DNA of 60,802 nucleotides, taken from positions 1 through 60,802 of the forward strand of contig NZ_VNHX01000027.1 in NCBI RefSeq assembly GCF_008124885.1, written 5' to 3'. Position numbers and translations under genes: made by a program. Under the pieces are notes generated by a model. It searched no databases, had not been told where the DNA came from, and saw only the letters and a list, made by a program, of their open reading frames with translations. This document shows, in pieces, positions 1-7,586 of the stretch; within the stretch, counting starts at the first letter, position 1, and each line of letters begins with the position of its first letter. This DNA comes from Sphingobacterium allocomposti. Lineage in GTDB: Bacteria > Bacteroidota > Bacteroidia > Sphingobacteriales > Sphingobacteriaceae.

Positions 1-19
1 AAGCCTACATTAAGATACG

Positions 20-59
20 AAAAAAGGAGCAGAAAACTGCTGTTTTCCACTCCTTTTTT
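20..59. terminator. Hairpin terminator, probably bidirectional
   Basis: A ten-base arm AAAAAAGGAG pairs with CTCCTTTTTT, and an inner GAAAAC/GTTTTC stem closes a TGCT loop. A-tract and T-tract flank the stem on opposite sides, so it could stop transcription from either direction. Bases 61-286 hold no convincing gene. Confidence 0.65.
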
Positions 60-286
60 TAGCCTTTTTTCTAAGGGGACTTTTTCAGTGCCCTTGCGAT
101 CGCAGTGCCTTTTTTTGTGAACGTCTTTTCTTTAATCCATTAATGCTTATTCCGATGGCACAATGAACGCCGTACACGCTGTTTCGAAGGTCATTGAGAA
201 TCCCATGATTATTGGCGTTCCGATGGGGGTGGTAAAACCTCTTTTTCCTCCGTAAGTTTTTTGTCTAGTTCAACAGGTAGGATTGA

Positions 287-445
287 TTAGAAATCATCAT
301 CATCAAAGTCGTCAAATTCCCCAATTGAATCGATTTCGTCCATTATGCCGAAATCGTCATCATAGACATCATCTGCATCATCCTCTGGACCGTTAAAATT
401 GATGATCTCATCAATTAAAACTTCTTGTTCTGCCACTTGCATCAT
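287..445 (-). CDS. Small acidic hypothetical protein (52 aa)
   Basis: An open frame starting with two consecutive ATG codons encodes 52 residues that are extremely rich in Asp and Glu and end in a DDDDF tail. It contains no membrane segment, Cys motif or recognised fold. It lies just downstream of scpB on the same strand, separated by about 130 bp of AT-rich DNA. Strong amino-acid bias and an intact frame argue that it is real, but low complexity makes this uncertain. No function can be assigned. Confidence 0.45.
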   Translation of the reverse strand: MMQVAEQEVLIDEIINFNGPEDDADDVYDDDFGIMDEIDSIGEFDDFDDDDF

Positions 446-576
446 AGTCTTCTCGTGTTAAAAAATGATAAATCTATTGTTTGTTACCTAGCGTAAAATT
501 AGTTAAGAATCTTCTAACTTTAAATTTTTTTTATTTTTTTATCGTTTGTAAATGAGGTGATTATGTGGCGTATGGC

Positions 577-1137
577 CTAGTCAGAAGTCTCGCCGATACT
601 ATTCTCTTCCGTAACGATATCTTTTAGTTGCGGCAGGTCTTTGGGGGAGTTCAGGCCGAAATGATGCATAAACTGCTCGCTGGTGCCGTAAAGCAAAGGC
701 TTTCCGATCGTATCGGCCTTTCCTTCAATCTGAATAAGCTTCTTTTCCAGCAAGCGCTGGATGGAATAATCACAGTTTACGCCACGTATCTGTTCGACCT
801 CGAGCTTTGTTATAGGTTGGCGGTACGCAATAATAGCTAACGTCTCCAGGGCCGATTGGCTCAGCTTCTTGCGGTCTTTGTGCGCCTGCAGCTGATTGAC
901 CACCTCATGGTACTTTTCTTTCGTGAGAAATTGGTATTGGTTATTGATGGTTTTAAGTGCGAATACGTGGTCTTCATCTTCGTATTTTACCTGTATCTTC
1001 TTCAGCAGGTCGACCACCTCGTCTTTGTTTATGTCGATAGCCAAGGCGTCCTGTAACACCTGTTTTAACTCTTGTGCACTTATTCCTTCTTCGGCAGCGA
1101 ATATGGCAGCTTCTATATTCAATAAGATGTCTTTCAC
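577..1137 (-). CDS. scpB: Segregation and condensation protein B
   Basis: The 186-residue product matches ScpB in length and layout: two winged-helix domains joined by a short linker. Characteristic stretches are LSQSALETLAIIAYRQPIT (about residues 92-110) and the following EIRGV-like segment (VEQIRGVNCD). ScpB works with ScpA and the SMC ATPase in chromosome condensation and segregation. ScpA is not adjacent here. The gene starts 12 bp after the mqnC stop on the same strand, so the two are probably cotranscribed. Confidence 0.93.
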   Translation of the reverse strand: MKDILLNIEAAIFAAEEGISAQELKQVLQDALAIDINKDEVVDLLKKIQVKYEDEDHVFALKTINNQYQFLTKEKYHEVVNQLQAHKDRKKLSQSALETLAIIAYRQPITKLEVEQIRGVNCDYSIQRLLEKKLIQIEGKADTIGKPLLYGTSEQFMHHFGLNSPKDLPQLKDIVTEENSIGETSD

Positions 1138-1148
1138 TCTAGTGTTCC

Positions 1149-2273
1149 TTAATAGTTAATGATCTGCTCTTCCATATCCGGAAGTTCTCTAAACTCGTAC
1201 TTTTGTGTGCGCAACTGGGGCTCGAAGCCGGCCTCGCGTATAGCTTCTTGTATGGAACGGGAGGTAAACCGATGTGGTGCCCCGGCAGCCGATACGACAT
1301 TTTCCTCGATCATGATTGAACCGAAGTCGTTCGCCCCCGCATGCAGACACAGCTGTGCTGTACGCTTACCCACCGTTAGCCAGGACGCCTGAATATTTTT
1401 TATGTTGGGTAACATTATCCGGCTCAAAGCGATCATGCGGATATATTCTTCGCTGGTTATAGTATTGGTGATACCGCGCAGTCGCTTTAGAAGCGTGCCG
1501 TCATCTTGAAACGGCCACGGAATAAAAGCTATAAAACCATAAGCGTCGGCAGGCCTTTCTTCTTGTACCTCTCTGATCCAGACCAAGTGCTCGAAACGTT
1601 CTTCTATGGTCTCGATATGCCCAAACATCATGGTGGCGGACGTCGGCAGGTTAATCTTATGTGCTGCGCGCATTACATCAAGCCATTCCTGGCCTCCACA
1701 TTTTCCCTTTGAGATGAGACGTCGCACCCGGTCGTTCAAAATTTCAGCTCCTGCTCCCGGCAGCGAATCCAATCCGGCATCCTTTAATTCGCGTAGCACG
1801 TCGATATGCGGAAGTCCCTCGAGTTTGGCAATATGAGCTATCTCCGGTGGTCCTAATGAATGTAGTTTAAGCGTTGGATATAGCTCCTTAAGCTGTCTGA
1901 ATAACGTAGCATAAAACGACAGCCCCAGGTCGGGATGGTGGCCGCCCTGCAGGAGAAGTTGGTCGCCGCCATAGCGGAATGTTTCCTCGACCTTCTGTTT
2001 GTATGTTTCTATATCCGTTATATAGCTCTCGTCGTGTCCCGGACGGCGGAAGAAGTTACAGAACTTGCAGTTCGCAATACAGACATTGGTGGTATTTACG
2101 TTCCTATCGATCTGCCAGGTAACCTTGCCGTGCGGAACCTGCATCTTTCTCAGTTCGTTCGCGACGTATGTCAGGTCTGCGGTTGCTGCGTTATGATAAA
2201 GGAATATCCCTTCCTCTTTGCTTAGAAAATCAAAGGTTAACGCCCGCTCAAGTAATTTATCTACATTCATCAA
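1149..2273 (-). CDS. mqnC: Cyclic dehypoxanthinyl futalosine synthase (radical SAM)
   Basis: The 374-residue protein is a radical SAM enzyme. The CxxxCxxC cluster-binding motif appears as CIANCKFC (about residues 65-72), followed by GGDQLLLQGGHHPDLG, typical of MqnC. MqnC cyclises dehypoxanthine futalosine in the futalosine route to menaquinone. The C-terminal MIEENVVSAAG segment also fits MqnC rather than MqnE. Two ATG codons (2273 and 2270) are possible starts. A TATCTTTG element lies only a few bases upstream, implying a very short or absent leader. Confidence 0.88.
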   Translation of the reverse strand: MMNVDKLLERALTFDFLSKEEGIFLYHNAATADLTYVANELRKMQVPHGKVTWQIDRNVNTTNVCIANCKFCNFFRRPGHDESYITDIETYKQKVEETFRYGGDQLLLQGGHHPDLGLSFYATLFRQLKELYPTLKLHSLGPPEIAHIAKLEGLPHIDVLRELKDAGLDSLPGAGAEILNDRVRRLISKGKCGGQEWLDVMRAAHKINLPTSATMMFGHIETIEERFEHLVWIREVQEERPADAYGFIAFIPWPFQDDGTLLKRLRGITNTITSEEYIRMIALSRIMLPNIKNIQASWLTVGKRTAQLCLHAGANDFGSIMIEENVVSAAGAPHRFTSRSIQEAIREAGFEPQLRTQKYEFRELPDMEEQIINY

Positions 2274-2275
2274 AA

Positions 2276-2283
2276 CAAAGATA
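2276..2283 (-). promoter_or_regulatory. Bacteroidota -7 element for mqnC
   Basis: TATCTTTG on the minus strand matches the TAnnTTTG consensus and sits directly before the mqnC ATG pair. No clear TTG was seen at the -33 spacing. Confidence 0.5.
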
Positions 2284-2601
2284 CGTAGGATTTCTGTTAG
2301 TGTGAAATAGGGAGTATGACAGATTTCGTTCTACGGGCGTGCAGATACCTCAAACGCAGTAGAGGCACTATTTCAAAGTTTTTTCGATGACGGCCGGCAG
2401 GGCTACAGGCGGTTTGCTTATTTGGATCTGTGGTCTATGCTGTAAACGGGGAGAAGTAGATTCAGTAAAGCAACATCAATCTGCCGTTGCAGCGACCGGG
2501 GAGGGCATCGCCGGCCTGCCCAACACCACGCTCGCCGGATATTTTTTACCTTTAAAAGAAAAACTATTATAAGAAATTTTTGTTATATTTATTGAAAAAC
2601 A
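2284..2601. other. Intergenic region without a convincing gene
   Basis: This 318-bp gap separates the divergent mqnC and AHSA1-type genes. A 61-codon plus-strand frame exists (2387-2572), but its composition is unlike a protein and it resembles nothing recognisable. I see no repeat or RNA gene. Confidence 0.4.
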
Positions 2602-3051
2602 ATGGAGGTCATGACGAAAACCGTACCAGTCCTAGTAGAGCGGACATATTCCGCTAGTCTTGATGCCGTGTGGGATGCCTTAACGGATAAGACGAAAATA
2701 AAAGCATGGTATTTCGAGATACCAGACTTTGAACCAAAAGAGGGGGCAGAGTTCGAGTTTTATGAGCCCGGTGATGCCAAGCGTTATCGACATCATTGTA
2801 AAATTTTGGATGTTAAGCCTAAGGAGCTGCTGCGGTACAGTTGGGCGCATCCTTCACACAGCGAAGGATCATCGGTTGTCAGCTGGCACCTGATGCCACG
2901 GGGTAGTGCTACTACTGTGCGCTTGGTGCATGAGGGGGTCGAGAACTTTTCTGACGCCGGCGACAACTTTGCCCGTGCAAAATATGAGAAAGGATGGAAT
3001 ACGATTCTGAGTGCTTCGTTAGCACATTTCCTGGAGGAAAACGGGCGGTAA
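2602..3051 (+). CDS. SRPBCC/AHSA1-domain protein
   Basis: The 149-residue protein shows the START-like SRPBCC fold of the Aha1 C-terminal-like family: an N-terminal strand VERTYSASLDAVWDALTD (about residues 12-29), a central KARYWYFEIP-like segment, and a C-terminal helix beginning GWNTILSASLAHFLEE. These small proteins bind hydrophobic ligands or modulate partners, and the specific role is unknown. ATG at 2602 or 2611 could be used. It precedes the small GNAT gene by 72 bp on the same strand. Confidence 0.75.
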   Translation: MEVMTKTVPVLVERTYSASLDAVWDALTDKTKIKAWYFEIPDFEPKEGAEFEFYEPGDAKRYRHHCKILDVKPKELLRYSWAHPSHSEGSSVVSWHLMPRGSATTVRLVHEGVENFSDAGDNFARAKYEKGWNTILSASLAHFLEENGR

Positions 3052-3123
3052 GCGCCGGGTTTTACCGGAGCCGTGTCGGTGTCCCGTCTGCACAGTAATT
3101 AAACTAAAGAAAAAATAGCGGTT

Positions 3124-3399
3124 ATGGAATTAATACATGTTGCGGAGCAAGCTAAGTGGCTGGCTTTGAATGATGAGGTGCAAGTCGGAGAACTTGTTTA
3201 TGAGATAGCCAACGGTGTAATGACGATTACGCACACCGAGGTCGAACCCTTCTACCGAGGGAACAAAATAGCAGAAGAACTGGTGTTAGCGGCGATCAAA
3301 CAGGCCCGCGAAAGCAATCTTAAAGTTGTTCCCGCCTGTTCGTTTGCAGTAACAGTTTTTGAGCGGTATCCCGACCAGCGCGATGTTTTAGCTGAATAA
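3124..3399 (+). CDS. YjdJ-type GNAT N-acetyltransferase
   Basis: At 91 residues this is the short, minimal form of the GNAT fold. It contains the typical order ITHTEVEPFYRGNKIAEELV (acetyl-CoA loop analogue RGNKIA, about residues 48-54) and VVPACSFAVTVFERYP near the C-terminus. This family acts on unknown small substrates in the cytosol. It is cotranscribable with the upstream SRPBCC gene. Confidence 0.82.
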   Translation: MELIHVAEQAKWLALNDEVQVGELVYEIANGVMTITHTEVEPFYRGNKIAEELVLAAIKQARESNLKVVPACSFAVTVFERYPDQRDVLAE

Positions 3400-3459
3400 G
3401 GGGGGCGGGTATTCGCTTTTTCGAACCAATTATCGTCTGCACGACGGGCGGGGCATCTC

Positions 3460-4221
3460 CTAGAGGATGAGCAACAGAGCAGATAGCAGGACCAGTATCA
3501 TAATCAATATTCTGAAACCCTTTTCGGGAAGCACTTTAATAATCTTAATGCCGATTATACCACCCACCAGTATAAACGGGAGCGCTATAAGGTTGAGGTA
3601 AAGTCCCGCCCAGCTTAGGTTGTTCCATACGAGGCCCTGTAACGGGATTTTTGTGAGGTTAAGTATCATAATAAACCAAGCAGACGTGGCGGCAAAGCTG
3701 ATTTTCGGTAGCCTTTTTGATAACATGTAGACCGAAAGCGCCGGTCCTGCAGCATTGCCGATCATTGTCGAAAAACCGAGTATAAGACCGAAGATCGGAG
3801 CGTACCAACGATTGCCGACCAACCGGTCCTGTACATCTTTGGAAGCCCTTTCAAGCCAGAGCATGATGCCCATGCCCACGATAATGCAGACACCGATCAG
3901 CACCTTAAAGACCTGATCGTTTACGCTTCCGCCCAAAAATAGTCCGATACCGAGACCGGCCAACGAGGCAGGCAGCAATTTTTTTACTTCCATCCATAGA
4001 AACGCCTTCCGGTAATAGACGACAGCTATCAGATCGGCAAAACAGAGTAGAATCAGAACAATACCCGTAGAGTACCTGGCACCAAACAGGAAGGCAAACA
4101 AAGGAACAGCAAGCGTTCCCACGTTTTGTATTCCTGTTTTCGACATGCCGATCAACATGGCGCATACGAAATACAGCACCCATCCGGAAGGAGAGGAAAT
4201 TAACTGCAGCGCTTCTTCCAT
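3460..4221 (-). CDS. TauE/SafE family permease
   Basis: A protein of about 253 residues with roughly eight hydrophobic segments and the GMSKTGIQNVGT-type first motif of TauE/SafE (sulfite/organosulfonate exporter) permeases. Conserved Gly-rich repeats are seen in both halves, for example GLILGFSTMIGNAAGPALS. It sits in the inner membrane and the substrate cannot be read from sequence. I prefer the ATG at 4221. A TTG at 4233 overlaps the stop of the HAD gene and would add four residues. It is downstream of, and probably cotranscribed with, the HAD gene. Confidence 0.85.
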   Translation of the reverse strand: MEEALQLISSPSGWVLYFVCAMLIGMSKTGIQNVGTLAVPLFAFLFGARYSTGIVLILLCFADLIAVVYYRKAFLWMEVKKLLPASLAGLGIGLFLGGSVNDQVFKVLIGVCIIVGMGIMLWLERASKDVQDRLVGNRWYAPIFGLILGFSTMIGNAAGPALSVYMLSKRLPKISFAATSAWFIMILNLTKIPLQGLVWNNLSWAGLYLNLIALPFILVGGIIGIKIIKVLPEKGFRILIMILVLLSALLLIL

Positions 4222-4229
4222 GTGCCCGG

Positions 4230-4916
4230 TCAACTATTCAACAAATTTAAAACGCCGTCCGCGTTTATTTCGCTATAGTTGTGTATATAGAAGTCGCAGG
4301 GAGGCAGCTGCTCCCGGGTATGGCTACTTAAAACACCAACAACTTTCATTCCTGCACGAAGTGCTGCCGTAACGCCGGAAAAAGAGTCTTCAAAAACCAC
4401 ACATTCAGCGGGGGAGACTCCCAACCGTTCCGCCGACATCAGATACACTTCCGGATCGGGCTTATGATGGGTCACGTCTTCACTTGCCAGGAGTGATTCC
4501 ATCTTCTCTTCAATTTTTAGCACATCTAGTATCAGATCTAGATTCGCCCGCGGAGCCGAGGTAGCCACGGCTGTCCTAAAACCGTGAAGCTTTAGATCTT
4601 CCAAAAACTCTATATAGTAGGGTAGGGTTTCCACTTTTTCCCTATAAATGCTGCGGAACAACCCCTCTTTTTCCTCTTCCAGCTTTCTCAATTCTTCCCC
4701 AGATATCGCCCGCTTAAAAAAATGGGTCATTATGTAGCTGTTATGTTTGCCGTACATATGCTCTTCGAACTCCTGTTCGGTGTACGGGATCTGATAGTTA
4801 TCGAAGAACGCTTCGAATGCTTTTGCATGGTATGGGTTTGTGTGGCAAATAACACCGTCCATGTCAAAGATGACGGCTTTTTGGCTAAAATCTTTAGTTT
4901 TATCGTTTAAATGCAT
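4230..4916 (-). CDS. HAD-superfamily phosphatase/phosphomutase with phage-supplied N-terminus
   Basis: The 228-residue enzyme is a beta-phosphoglucomutase-like HAD hydrolase. Motif I is FDMDGV (about residues 17-22, nucleophile and acid Asp), motif II is ATSA, motif III Lys lies in HHKPDPEVY, and motif IV is FEDSFSG. The reading frame crosses attL: codons from the second part of motif I onward are host DNA, while the first 15 or so (MHLNDKTKDFSQKAV) come from the prophage. The original host start encodes MNKHAVIFDMD and lies beyond attR. The catalytic Asp codons are regenerated from the shared core, so activity may be retained under new expression control. Confidence 0.85.
   Translation of the reverse strand: MHLNDKTKDFSQKAVIFDMDGVICHTNPYHAKAFEAFFDNYQIPYTEQEFEEHMYGKHNSYIMTHFFKRAISGEELRKLEEEKEGLFRSIYREKVETLPYYIEFLEDLKLHGFRTAVATSAPRANLDLILDVLKIEEKMESLLASEDVTHHKPDPEVYLMSAERLGVSPAECVVFEDSFSGVTAALRAGMKVVGVLSSHTREQLPPCDFYIHNYSEINADGVLNLLNS
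4858..4871. repeat. attL core (14 bp)
   Basis: TCCATGTCAAAGAT is repeated exactly at 43713-43726. On the minus strand it encodes IFDMD of the HAD motif I. DNA left of it is the HAD gene body; DNA right of it belongs to the prophage and leads straight to the integrase. Confidence 0.85.
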
Positions 4917-4957
4917 TTAAAGACACTTTTTTGTTATATATTTACTAATAATTTTAT

Positions 4958-4965
4958 CAAACGTA
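4958..4965 (-). promoter_or_regulatory. Phage-borne -7 element upstream of the HAD gene
   Basis: TACGTTTG on the minus strand fits TAnnTTTG and lies about 42 bp upstream of the ATG at 4916, inside phage DNA. It could replace the host promoter that integration displaced to 43749-43756. A clear TTG at -33 was not found. Confidence 0.45.
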
Positions 4966-4993
4966 CTCACTTTGTTATGACGTTTGAAGCGAA

Positions 4994-5005
4994 ATGTTTT
5001 GTAAA
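4994..5005 (+). repeat. Candidate integrase arm site (left)
   Basis: ATGTTTTGTAAA occurs here and again at 43633-43644, one copy on each side of the reconstructed attP. Paired short repeats flanking the core are expected for arm-type binding sites of tyrosine integrases. It includes the upstream ATG of the integrase frame, which is a reason to prefer the later start. Confidence 0.4.
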
Positions 5006-5020
5006 AGCTTTATAAAAACA

Positions 5021-6271
5021 ATGGCGACAATCACACCAACAATTCTACAAAACAATCGGCGCAAAGACGGGCGATGGGTTGTTGTTTACAGGCTTACACA
5101 CCGGCGGCAATCGGTGTATATAAAGACCTCAAACCTTATAGGTCCGTCACAGCTCAACAAAGATAATACTATCAAGCAGAAATACGTAATCGACTATCTG
5201 GCGTCGGAAGTGAAGCTCCTGGAGCATAGGATCGCTTCTTTAGGCCTTAAAGCAGAGAGGTACACAGCGGCCCAGCTCAAAGAGTATATCTTAGCCTCGG
5301 ATCAGGATGTTGATTTTCTGCAATTCTGTGACGAGCATTACGAAGTGTTAAAGAGGACGCTTAAGCCTAACACCGTAGGCACCTACCGGACTACCATAAA
5401 CCATCTTAAGGACTTTCAGGGTAATAAAAAGTTATTCTGCCGAGAAATTACCTCGGCATATGTCAAGAGGTTCATGGAGTACGTACAGGAGCCTAAAACC
5501 ATCGTTAGAATGGTAGGCGAGGGGAGCCGTCAGACTTCGCTTAGAAAGAGTAGAACAGTATCTGGCAACTCACTGTACACGATATTTTTCCGGTTCAGGA
5601 AGCTATTCGATTGGTGCAAGGAGCGGTATAATGACGAGGATATGGGAATAATACGAATACCCAATAGCCCGTTCGACAGAGTTCCGGCCCCAAAGATGCA
5701 GGCAACAAAGAAAAGGAGCATAAGCGTAGAGGACATACGCAAGATAAGGGACTATCAGCCGGTAAGCTCGACGGAGATGGCAGCCAAGAACCTGTTCATG
5801 CTATCGTTTTACCTGTGCGGCATCAACATGATCGATATTAGAAACAACATATCCTCTATAGGTAAGCGATTGGAATACTACAGGTCAAAAGTAGAAAGAC
5901 GAAACGACAGAGGCTTTATAAGCATTAAGATCCCGAAGGAGGCCAAGCCCTACATGCAGTGGTATATCGAGGTTAAGGATCGTTGGTCGAACTCCAAGAA
6001 CATGACCTTTGCTGCCAATAAGGGACTTAAGAGCATGTCGGAGAAGCTGGATATCGACCCAAATCTTTCTACCTACTATGCCCGGCACTCTTTTGCAACT
6101 ATTGGCCGTAACGACTGCCGGATACCGGAGGAGTATATATCACGAGCGCTTAATCACGTTGGCTCAGGCAACAGGGTAACCGACATCTATCTGGCGCCGG
6201 ATTGGTCTATAATAGATGAGGTACAAGAAAAGGTAATTAATAAAATAAATGAAGATATACACACTAAATAA
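5021..6271 (+). CDS. int: Phage tyrosine integrase
   Basis: A tyrosine recombinase of 416 residues when started at the second ATG (MATITPTILQNNRRKDGRW), which is the standard beginning of Bacteroidota phage/transposon integrases. Order: arm-binding domain, SAM-like core-binding domain (around QFCDEHYEVLKRTLKPNTVGTY), catalytic domain. The C-terminal YYARHSFATIG provides the HxxR motif. The nucleophile Tyr is in VTDIYLAP. The gene reads away from attL, 150 bp from the core. It should catalyse integration and, with a directionality factor not identified here, excision. Confidence 0.92.
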   Translation: MATITPTILQNNRRKDGRWVVVYRLTHRRQSVYIKTSNLIGPSQLNKDNTIKQKYVIDYLASEVKLLEHRIASLGLKAERYTAAQLKEYILASDQDVDFLQFCDEHYEVLKRTLKPNTVGTYRTTINHLKDFQGNKKLFCREITSAYVKRFMEYVQEPKTIVRMVGEGSRQTSLRKSRTVSGNSLYTIFFRFRKLFDWCKERYNDEDMGIIRIPNSPFDRVPAPKMQATKKRSISVEDIRKIRDYQPVSSTEMAAKNLFMLSFYLCGINMIDIRNNISSIGKRLEYYRSKVERRNDRGFISIKIPKEAKPYMQWYIEVKDRWSNSKNMTFAANKGLKSMSEKLDIDPNLSTYYARHSFATIGRNDCRIPEEYISRALNHVGSGNRVTDIYLAPDWSIIDEVQEKVINKINEDIHTK

Positions 6272-6288
6272 ATTAGTATATTTGAAGT

Positions 6289-6585
6289 ATGGATACACAA
6301 AAACTAAACGTTCTTGTTTTCGACGGCGTCGTAAAATTTGCCAGTGAACCTGACTACTATATGCAGGGGCAGGATGAATATATCATTGAGTTGACGATAG
6401 ACAACCAGATGTTGGATGATCACGAGTTTTTATCATCGTATATTCGGGACAAGGCATCATCATTCCTAACCAAGGAAAAGGTAAAACCGCAAGATTATTA
6501 TATGGAAGTAGTTTTCGTACAACATCATGCGGAATTACTCAAAGAGGAAAAGACTTTGATTCGAGTAATTACCAAGAAAAAATAA
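6289..6585 (+). CDS. Hypothetical phage protein (98 aa)
   Basis: An unrecognised 98-residue acidic protein, predicted mixed alpha/beta, with no membrane segment or Cys motif. A TATATTTG promoter-like element ends four bases before the ATG (6277-6284), so the transcript would be nearly leaderless. It lies between integrase and the DUF2513-like gene on the same strand. A role in establishment or excision is possible from position only. Confidence 0.6.
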   Translation: MDTQKLNVLVFDGVVKFASEPDYYMQGQDEYIIELTIDNQMLDDHEFLSSYIRDKASSFLTKEKVKPQDYYMEVVFVQHHAELLKEEKTLIRVITKKK

Positions 6586-6612
6586 AAATTATTTAGTTAA
6601 AAATAATTTATT

Positions 6613-6975
6613 ATGAAACTAGACATAGAGCTTTGCAGGGTCATATTGCAGAAAATTGAGGATGAGGGAGGTATAGATGGTATGGAAGATTTTCCTAGCA
6701 TAGACGGTCACGACGACCATTTCGTATACTACCAGATTAAGAAGATGGGCGAGGCAGGCTATGTAAAGCATAAAATACACGGCAAAGGGAGTCGAAGTGA
6801 TTATGATTATTTTACAGTAGAACTAACCTTTCAGGGACACGATTTTTTGAAGCAAATGTTAGATGATACAATATGGAGCAAGACGAAGTCTATAGCCAAG
6901 AAAAGTGGCATGTCTTTAACCTTCGAAACAGTGAAAGCAATTATACCAATAGCCATACAATCATTATTGCCATAA
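6613..6975 (+). CDS. DUF2513-like protein
   Basis: The 120-residue protein begins MKLDIELCRVILQKIED and contains a VYYQIKKMGEAGYVKHK segment and an ELTFQGHDFLK segment. This is the winged-helix-like pattern of DUF2513 family proteins, common in mobile elements and without known function. The C-terminus carries a short hydrophobic stretch. It is followed by a strong terminator, so it closes the integrase-side transcript. Confidence 0.7.
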   Translation: MKLDIELCRVILQKIEDEGGIDGMEDFPSIDGHDDHFVYYQIKKMGEAGYVKHKIHGKGSRSDYDYFTVELTFQGHDFLKQMLDDTIWSKTKSIAKKSGMSLTFETVKAIIPIAIQSLLP

Positions 6976-7010
6976 TCGGCATATACGGACAGTACAAAAT
7001 TACTAGGTGA

Positions 7011-7047
7011 GCCTTCTGTTTAAATTGACAGAGGGCTTTTTCTTTTT
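7011..7047 (+). terminator. Rho-independent terminator
   Basis: GCCTTCTGT pairs with ACAGAGGGC (nine pairs, one G-T) and is followed by a long T-rich tract. It separates the integrase-side transcript from the late promoter just downstream. Confidence 0.8.
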
Positions 7048-7066
7048 GTATGCCTTTAAACAAAAC

Positions 7067-7097
7067 TTGCAAAGCTAAAAAGTTTAGCATAAATTTG
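7067..7097 (+). promoter_or_regulatory. Late promoter with spacer dyad (P-terminase)
   Basis: TTG (7067-7069), a 20-bp spacer, and TAAATTTG (7090-7097) form a full Bacteroidota promoter. The spacer contains the dyad GCTAAA-AAG-TTTAGC (7074-7088). Downstream, two copies of TTTTAGCAA with 10-bp period (7104-7112, 7114-7122) run into the terminase start codon. The same layout recurs at 11490-11520 and on the minus strand near 26582-26615. Confidence 0.75.
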
Positions 7098-7121
7098 ATT
7101 TAGTTTTAGCAATTTTTAGCA

Positions 7122-7586
7122 ATGGCAGCACCTAAAGGGAATCAGTTTTGGAAGTTACGATCTAAACATGGACGGGATAAGTTGTTCTCATCCCCCCAAA
7201 TGCTATGGGATGCAGCTTGCGAATATTTCCAATGGTGCGATGAAAATCCTTGGGTAAAGAACGAAGCGGTAAAGTCAGGTGATTTAGCTGGAACAATCAT
7301 TAGAGTGCCGACATCAAGACCTTATACATTAACGGGGTTATGCTTATACCTAGATTGCAACACAAAGTATTTCAGCGATTTTGAATCGGGTTTGAAGGAA
7401 TCCGATAAAGATTTTTCCGAAGTCGTTACACGTATACGGGAAACAATCTACTCGCAAAAATTCGAAGGTGCTGCCGTAGGTGCCTTCAATCCCAATATCA
7501 TTGCAAGGGATTTAGGTTTGGCAGACAAACAGGAGCATGACGTAAGTGCTAAAATAGAACAGATTACGGGAATGGTCATTAAGTAA
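7122..7586 (+). CDS. Terminase small subunit
   Basis: The 154-residue protein begins MAAPKGNQFW, a common opening for small terminases of this phage group. Its helical DNA-binding region is around YTLTGLCLYLDCNTKYFSDF (about 67-86). It would recognise packaging sites and hand DNA to the large subunit, whose start codon overlaps its stop by one base. It is the first gene of the late operon. Confidence 0.82.
   Translation: MAAPKGNQFWKLRSKHGRDKLFSSPQMLWDAACEYFQWCDENPWVKNEAVKSGDLAGTIIRVPTSRPYTLTGLCLYLDCNTKYFSDFESGLKESDKDFSEVVTRIRETIYSQKFEGAAVGAFNPNIIARDLGLADKQEHDVSAKIEQITGMVIK

Noticed and set aside
163..255. 30-codon plus-strand frame near the left edge
   Set aside because: Too short, with no start signals or resemblance. 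Probably chance or a gene remnant.
2387..2572. 61-codon plus-strand ORF between mqnC and the SRPBCC gene
   Set aside because: Composition is not protein-like, no family resemblance and no promoter. Kept only as part of the intergenic note.
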